Shown piece after piece: positions 57,921-64,000 of a DNA stretch of 64,000 nucleotides. Source of the stretch: Rhipidocladum racemiflorum (taxonomy: Eukaryota; Streptophyta; Magnoliopsida; Poales; Poaceae); NCBI GenBank assembly GCA_036346355.1, contig CM070581.1:2046001-2110000 (forward strand), written 5' to 3'. The notes under the pieces were generated by a model. That model worked only from the letters and a program-made list of their open reading frames with translations, had not been told where the DNA came from and did not search any database. Numbering within the stretch: the stretch's first letter is position 1; each line of letters begins with the position of its first letter. The translations under genes and the position numbers were made by a program.

Positions 57921-58584
57921 CCGTCCAAGGAGCATGCGAAGCGCGATACTAGCCTACTAGGTATACAAAAAAAAATTTAGAAGTTTGGGAACTGCACGTT
58001 GGTCTACAACCGGCTCGTGCCGCACCAGATCTCCAACCCTCGTGTCGAAATGCACCGTGGTGGCTGGAGGGACCTACCATCCAGGCCACGACTGGGCAGG
58101 GTCCTTACTTTCTACCCGCTGGGTCACGACCGCACGAGCGCGTGAAAGCAAGCCCACCTCCCACTGACACCATGGCCCACCAGTCCCAGGCCGTCATCGT
58201 GACTCACACGCCACAGACTGCCCGCCCAAAACATGACGAAGCCAATTCTTCTCTAGCCGCGCGAAAAATTTATTCTCAGATTTGATTCTATTTGGTAGTA
58301 ATTATAAAACAGCATCTTTTCGCAGAATCACCTGTAGACACACGTACCACTTGCTACGCTTCTATACTACAATAGGAATTACCGTGCAGCAGGATAAGCA
58401 CATTAGTAGCTCGGCAGGAGCAATACTACCTCATTATGTATTAATTAAGTGATTAATATTAAGGGTTAATTAATTAAAAGTGAATATTTAATGGGTCAGG
58501 TTGACATATTTTGTCGAAAAAAGAAGCTCGATAGGAACCTTGCTCCGATATAGCAGCGTGGCCGGTGATATATTATGTCCCTGT

Positions 58585-59590
58585 TTGGCAGAGCTTCAAC
58601 TCCATCAAATTCGTGATTTGGTAGAGCTGGGTATTACTAGCTCGACCAGATCTGTGGAGCTAGAGCTGTGTGTATATTAAAGCCATGTTTGGCAAAGCTT
58701 CAAATCCACCAGATTCGTGAATCTGTGGAGCTGGGTATTCTTAGCTCTACCAAATCTGTGGAGCTGGAGTTGTGGGTATAAAAGTGCTTAGATGGGCCAT
58801 CTTGTTTACATTTTAGAATAAAAATATAAACTCAATTCACTTTATTTTAACTTATAAATTTCAGATATAGAGCTTCACCTTAGATCTGAAATTTGTAGGT
58901 TAAAATAAAGTGAATTGAGTTTATATTTTTATTCTAAAATGTAAACAATATGATCCACCTAAACACTCTTAATATACCCACAGTTCCAGGCCCCAGCTCT
59001 ATAGATTTGGTTGAGCTAGGATTACTCAGCTCCATCAGATTCGTGAATCTGGTGGAGATGGAGCTCTGCCAAACACCCCGTAAGTGTGTTTAGGTGGATT
59101 ATCTTGTTTTCATTTTAGAATAAAAATATAAATTTAATTTACTTTATTTTAGCCTACAAGTTTTAAATGTGAGGTGGAGCTGGGATACGAAGCTCCACCA
59201 AATATAGCCTATATTTTATTTTTAACTACAAAGGGCTTTGGCAAAGCTCCAGATCCTAGCTTCACCTTAGATCTGAAATTCGTAAGTTAAAATAAAGTGA
59301 ATTGAGTTTATATTTTTATTCTAAAATGTAAACAAGATGACCCATCTAAGCACTCTTATACCCACAGCTTCAGCTCCACAGATTTTGTGGAGCTAGGATT
59401 ACTCAGCTCCACCAGATTCGTAAATCTGGTGGAGATGGAGCTCTGCCAAACACCCTCTAAGTGTGTTTAGGTGGATTATTTTGTTTACATTTTAAAATAA
59501 AAATATAAACTTAATTTACTTTATTTTAGCCTACAAATTTTAGATCTGAGGTGGAACTGGGATATGAAGCTCTACCAAATATAGCTTATA
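58585..59590. repeat. Nested foldback transposon cluster upstream of HAK
   Basis: Repeated blocks GTTTGGCAGAGCTTCAA, CCACCAGATTCGTGAATCTG and GTGAATTGAGTTTATATTTT occur in direct and inverted orientation at least four times. Arms at ~58,803-58,860 and ~58,890-58,950 are almost exact complements and would form a ~60-bp stem. Further inverted copies follow at 59,095-59,160, 59,280-59,340 and 59,470-59,540. The pattern suggests one foldback family inserted into itself two or three times. Confidence 0.7.
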
Positions 59591-59825
59591 TGTCGTGTCT
59601 TCTCTTGTAAGAAAGAGACAATATTATTTAGTTTAATTAAGGGGAGATCGAATTTACTTGGAAAAAAATCCAGAGGACTGGAAAAGAGATGCTTCAAACC
59701 TCACGGGACGGGCCCCACCCGCCTGCCCGCACCACGCTGCTCTTACGCGTCCCCGAGACGGCGACGCTCTCCTCCCCTCGCACACCCCTCTTCGTCTCTA
59801 AGTCTGCGCCTAGCCGCCTACGGAG

Positions 59826-59834
59826 TATATAAAA
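59826..59834 (+). promoter_or_regulatory. TATA box of the HAK gene
   Basis: TATATAAAA lies ~220 bp upstream of the HAK start codon, after a GC-rich block (59,700-59,820). Transcription would start near 59,857-59,865. Confidence 0.65.
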
Positions 59835-59921
59835 CCAGACGAGGGGAAGCTTCTCTCTTCGTCCTACTGTCCTACATATCCCCGTCGTTTTCTCGGGCTC
59901 TCCTGCTCGGCGAGCGAGCCC

Positions 59922-59951
59922 ATGGGCGCAGCACCAGTGGTCTCCATTTGA
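59922..59951 (+). other. Upstream ORF in the HAK 5' leader
   Basis: A nine-codon frame, ATGGGCGCAGCACCAGTGG... ending TGA, lies in the predicted leader. Its ATG context (GCCCATGG) is strong in sequence around the start, so it could reduce translation of the main frame. Confidence 0.4.
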
Positions 59952-60048
59952 TTACCCGTAGCTTTCCAGCTTCCGCTGCCGCTCCGCGTAGCTGTTGTCG
60001 CGCTTGCTGTTGCTGATGCTTCCGTTGGCGCGGAGTCCGGGAGCCCAA

Positions 60049-62206
60049 ATGGACGAGGAGGTCGGCGCTGCCGCGCGGCAGGTAACGGCTCGGCCCATCT
60101 CCCCGTTGTAAGCTCTCGTCTCGAATGCTCGGATTTCGTTGGGTTTCGAGAAGGGTTGCGTTTTTTTTCTTCTTTTGTGCGAGTGATTCGATGGTCGTCG
60201 CGCGATTTGGAACGCGAGGCGATGCGTTTTTTGGTTGGAATTTACTCGATATTGGGAGGAACTGCGACTGCCCCTTTGTTCGATTTCGATTTCGTGCTTT
60301 GCAGCGGAGGGATAAGTTTGCCACCGAATGCGAGATGGTGTGGCTGTGCTGGTCAATTCGTTGGATCATTAATTGGTTGGTTAAGTCCATACGAGCTTGG
60401 TTTTAGAAGATTGGGTTCATTCGTGTCATGTGATTGAATAGTCAACTGTTTTGTCGGTGCTTGGTACTTGCTCAATGCTCCTGGCGACCATCTTCACCTT
60501 GTTACAGCGTTGACGCATCATTATCACAGTTTTTTTTATTGAGATGTGTACGGTTTTTTATTTCGAATTTTGAAATTCGCATAAGTTACAGTAGGAAATC
60601 CCTAATACAACAAAAGCTTCAGCTGTTAGTTTATCCAATTGTTGCCAACGTCACTGGAAGTTTCACTCAGCATTGCATTTGCCATTTGTTTAGGGTGCTG
60701 GATTAGTGGTATTCATCGAGTCAGTGACCGGTTTCGGATAGTTGTTATTATTGAGTTGCATGCACCAGATCACCCAAAAATTTAATGAGGAAAAACGGAC
60801 AATTCACTTATACTTCCAACTTTTCCTTGTGTGTAGACCCCCTCTCAGGCCTAAACATGGAATAGAAGTGAGCTGCAATTATTATCTTTTTAATTGCACC
60901 AAGCCGGTCGCTTAAGCTGATGAGAAAAGACGGACAATTCACTTATACTTCGATACTAGAAGTGAGCTACAATTATTATTATTTTCAATTGCACCAACTG
61001 GGTCGCTTAAGCTGATGAGGAAAGATGGACAATTCACTTATATTCAACAGCCCCCTCATGTGCAGTGGGTTGCAATTATTTTTTTAATTGTGCCAACCGG
61101 GTTTTGAACTCAAGACCTCTTAGCTTTGATACCATATTAAGTTACATACATCAATCAATTCATCAAAAAGCTTAAACTAATAAAAAAAAAGGCAATTCAC
61201 TTATTCTTCCACAGCTATTCACAGCTTGCCGTACTGGTGGTTATTCTTTTGCAGGGCCAGTGGAAAAGTTACTGCAAAACTCTCTCCCTACTAGCATTTC
61301 AGAGCTTTGGTGTGGTGTATGGAGACTTGAGTACATCACCTCTGTACGTCTACAAAAGCGCATTGTCCGGGAGGTTGGACAGTTACCGTGATGAGGCGAC
61401 CGTGTTTGGATTGTTTTCGCTGATATTTTGGACCCTGACGCTCCTTCCGTTGCTGAAGTACGTCATAATTGTCTTGAGTGCTGATGATAACGGGGAGGGT
61501 GAGTAACTTCATATCAGTACGTTTTGTCATCGACATTCTAATGTAAATTCACAAGGCGTGTCCCAATTTTGGTTGTTGAATTTCCGGAAAGTTCTAGCTT
61601 AGGCGCTTAGCTTAGGTCATGTTTGACTTCTATAGGTGATCAGGAGTACAGAAAAGCCCAAGTTCTGTAAATGCGTTGCTCCTTTTCTTTAACGAGATTT
61701 ATAGCTTGAGCTAGCTAGTAAGTTGCTTTATTTAACTAATCTTCTCCATGCTTTTTTACTGATTTTAAATGTTTCAGACAGGCGGAACATTTGCTTTGTA
61801 TTCACTTCTTTGCAGGCATGCAAAACTCAGTGTGCTTCCAAACCAGCAAGCGGCAGATGAAGAGCTGTCAACGTACTATCAGCCTGGAGTTGGTCGCGCT
61901 GCTATTTCCTCTCCATTCAAAAGATTTCTGGAGAAGCACAAGAAGCTGCGGACCTGTTTACTTCTTTTTGTTCTATTTGGTGCATGCATGGTGATAGGTG
62001 ATGGTGTCCTTACACCCACCATCTCTGGTATGCATGACATGCCCCTGTTTCTTATCTTTGTCTCTCTGACTCCCTCTGTTTAGTTAGTCAATACATGCTT
62101 TTACATGTGGACGATTTCGTTGTTATCGAGTCTTATGTTGTGCCTACTGCAGTTTTGTCAGCTATCTCTGGGCTACAAGACCCTGCCCCAGGAGGATTAC
62201 CAGATG
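60049..62206 (+). CDS. HAK/KUP/KT potassium transporter, first four coding exons (partial)
   Basis: Exons 60,049-60,081, 61,255-61,498, 61,782-62,027 and 62,153-62,206 chain in phase (11, 81, 82 and 18 codons, ~192 residues) with GT-AG junctions. It starts MDEEVGAAARQ; an in-frame ATG at 60,016 would add 11 residues. Residues ~30-43, GVVYGDLSTSPLYV, are the family signature and part of the first membrane segment. FGLFSLIFWTLTLLPLLKYV is the second segment, NGEGGTFALYSLLCRHAKLS follows, and LLLFVLFGACMVIGDGVLTP is the third. These proteins carry K+ into cells or between compartments. The next exon (expected to continue D-G-W-V) is not in the window: a Gypsy element begins in intron 4 and runs off the end. 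What is visible is intact. Confidence 0.9.
60780..61190 (+). repeat. Direct repeats in HAK intron 1
   Basis: Three imperfect copies of GATGAGGAAAGACGGACAATTCACTTATAC-like sequence with AATTATTNTTTTAATTGCACC and CCGGTCGCTTAAGCT spacers, ending with TTGATACCATATTAA. The TGATACCA end is the complement of the copia tRNA-Met primer core, so the block may be a remnant of a minus-strand retroelement. Confidence 0.5.
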
Positions 62207-62586
62207 GTATGAGTAGTTTCTTTTATTTTCTACTTCTTATGGGTTGGTAATTAATTTGTTCTGCTATCACCAATTCCCCTAACTCAATATGTTCTAATCA
62301 TTGCATATTTGTAGCAAGCTATCTTAAGAAGGTGCTCCATCTAGTCATGCTTGTAGATATTCAGGATCTGAATTTAGCTGAAGCTTCGTAGGTTGGGATG
62401 CAATTCAACAATCGAACATCTCCATACTTCTCTTGATTGATCTCAATGCTGAAATCAATTTCAGTTTGATGGCCTCGTGATTTGTCATGTGGATATTTGT
62501 TACAAGATTTAGCTATCTGAACTCTGAAATAAGATAACCTTTTGGTTTTTAATATGTACCAATAGGCCAATAATTGGGTGACTCTC

Positions 62587-64000
62587 TGTCAAGGGCGTCG
62601 GGACCTAGGGTAGCTGGCCCTTGACTACGGAGTTCGTAGCCTCGGTCCGTCTTCGCCGGCGAGGTTTAGCCCCTCTGCCGTCGGCTTGTTTGAGAGAGAG
62701 AGATGGGAGATTAGAGATAATGATCTTCCTTTCTTTCATTGGTACGCCTCCCCTCTTTATATAGAGGTAAGGCCCTAACAAAAGGTAACTAATGATAGTA
62801 ATCCCTAATCAATCTCAATCCCTGAATTCTAGGAGATAACAACCTTATTTGATAGCAAAGGAAACAACTAATTTGGAAACAAGTAATTTCATGTTTGCCC
62901 GTGACGTCGCGCTTTGGCGTATGTGCGTCGCGCATGACATCTCTCCGCCGAGGTCGGCTCGATCCTCAGTGAAAATCCGAGGCGCGGAGGTTGTCGAGTC
63001 TTCCCGTGTATTCTTGATGTGGCACGCTCGCCGCGCCAATGATACCATGAGCCTTGGCGAACTCCTCGCGCCCAGGCGAGCTTGCTCGACCGGGAGGAAC
63101 TCCGGAACCACAGCCATAGTGGTGTAGGCAGGTCGGGGCGTGGCGGCGTGAGTCTAGATGAATTTCTTGAGCACTCCAACATGGAACACATCATGAAAAG
63201 CCAGGCCGGCGGTTCAGCGAACCAGGCGGCGTCGTTGATCGGATTCGGCGGCAGGAAGCCAAACGAAGCGAGCTTGAGCTTCGTGGCGGCGTGGAAGGAA
63301 GTGGCCATGTGAGCGAAGCGCCGAGAGCATGATCGCCGACCTGGTAAGACCATGCCGGCCGATGGAGGTGGTAAGTGGCGCTACGCCTTTGCTGCGCTTT
63401 GTTCGGTGATGTGAGCGGCGTCGGCGAAGAAAACTGGCGATCTTCCGTCTCTGAGCCCACGGTACCAACCACCGAGTCTCGCCTGGCTCATAGGATCGGA
63501 TGGAGGCGAATTCGCGACCATAAACCACGGAATGGCGTTCGTGTAGCGATGGCGGTAATTTGTGTTGTAGAGCGTGCTCGACCACGGCGGCCAATGAAGC
63601 CAACTTGTCGAAAGCGATCGCTGTGAAGCGGCGCAGTACATGATGATGGCGTTAGCGACTTCCGTCTGGCCGTCCGTCACGGGGTGGAAAGCATAGAGGA
63701 CATGTGCGACCGTGCCCCGTGGGCGCATGAGCTTCGCGCGAGCATGAAGTGAACAAAGTCGCGATCGGACCACGATGGAGCTGCGGAATGCCTTGGAGGC
63801 ATACGATGTCGGCGAAGAATGCTGCGCCCGCGGTCTGGCCGGTGTCTGGTGCGCCAAAGAGGATGAAAGTGGCGATATTCTTTGAAGCGGTCCACGGCGG
63901 AAAGGATGGCCGAATCTTCCGTGCACCGGCGGCGCCTCGCGAGTCAGGCCGTGTCTTGCCCAAACGATGGAAGAATGCAGCAGCATTGATTAACGGCCCG
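62587..64000 (-). mobile_element. Ty3-Gypsy element (minus strand), 3' part, in HAK intron 4
   Basis: Minus-strand element running off the window. The 3' LTR spans ~62,587-62,890 (plus-strand edge TGTCAAGGGCGTCGGG; contains CTCTATATAAAGAGG and an AGAG microsatellite). Upstream on the minus strand are a chromodomain-like or post-integrase tail (VVPEFLPVEQARLGARSS, ~63,100) and then integrase. GC-rich and frameshifted. It is unrelated to the Gypsy element at 5230-16,705. Confidence 0.75.
63340..63990 (-). pseudogene. Gypsy integrase fragment
   Basis: Minus-strand frames contain DRFKEYRHFHPLWRT near 63,890, FFADIVCLQGIPQLHRG near 63,800, FHPVTDGQTEVANAIIMYC near 63,660 and STSWLHWPPWSSTLYNTNY near 63,590. 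This is the order of the DDE core in chromovirus-type Gypsy integrases, with the catalytic Glu in TEVAN. The motifs sit in two or three different frames, so it is inactive. Confidence 0.75.

Noticed and set aside
57985..58167. GC-rich short ORF upstream of HAK
   Set aside because: 60 codons without similarity or gene structure. GC content alone is not enough to call a gene.

Overview
This is a plant nuclear window, almost certainly from a grass (monocot) and probably rice or a close relative (Oryza lineage). I infer this from the gene families (SRC2-like C2 proteins, an ELM2-SANT protein, a CW-type zinc-finger protein, a HAK/KUP potassium transporter), from GC-rich first exons with GT-AG introns, and from dense transposon content: copia elements with a tRNA-Met primer site, a Gypsy element with an antisense ORF, Stowaway, MULE and hAT MITEs, a Helitron and a CACTA derivative. 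The species cannot be fixed without a search.

Layout. Positions 1-25,535 form a transposon-rich block built on a tandem array of SRC2-like C2-domain genes, all on the minus strand. Unit A has only its upstream flank in the window (1-30 and 2161-4211). Unit B holds a frameshifted gene with a 12-residue repeat domain (20,014-21,437) and its flank (21,438-23,300). Unit C is a decayed copy split by an insertion (about 23,400-25,535). Retroelements fill unit A and the A-B junction: a three-level nest at 31-2160 (MITE in copia derivative in copia), a three-level nest at 4212-18,145 (Gypsy in hAT in copia), and a gag-only copia element at 18,184-19,833. Several of these are bounded by target-site duplications (TSDs) readable in the sequence.

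From 26 kb on the window becomes genic. A two-coding-exon ELM2-SANT gene lies at 27,419-30,821 (minus) with a 5' UTR intron. A PPR pseudogene broken by a CACTA-type element lies at about 37,841-39,652 (plus). An 11-exon CW zinc-finger gene lies at 42,181-53,556 (minus, 1583 codons, every exon phase consistent). The first four coding exons of a HAK/KUP/KT transporter lie at 60,049-62,206 (plus), with a Gypsy element of opposite orientation beginning in its fourth intron at 62,587 and leaving the window.

The genes are unrelated in function and there is no operon. The ELM2-SANT and CW proteins are probable nuclear chromatin proteins, the HAK protein a membrane K+ carrier, and SRC2-like proteins membrane- and stress-associated. 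Their introns and flanks carry many small transposons. Most lie in introns or intergenic DNA, but three insertions have broken coding sequence: C2 copy C, the PPR gene, and the copia gag. I found no clearly new system. The most unusual items are the spliceable antisense ORF in the Gypsy element, the 12-residue repeat expansion grafted onto a C2 domain, and the layered insertion history with datable junctions.
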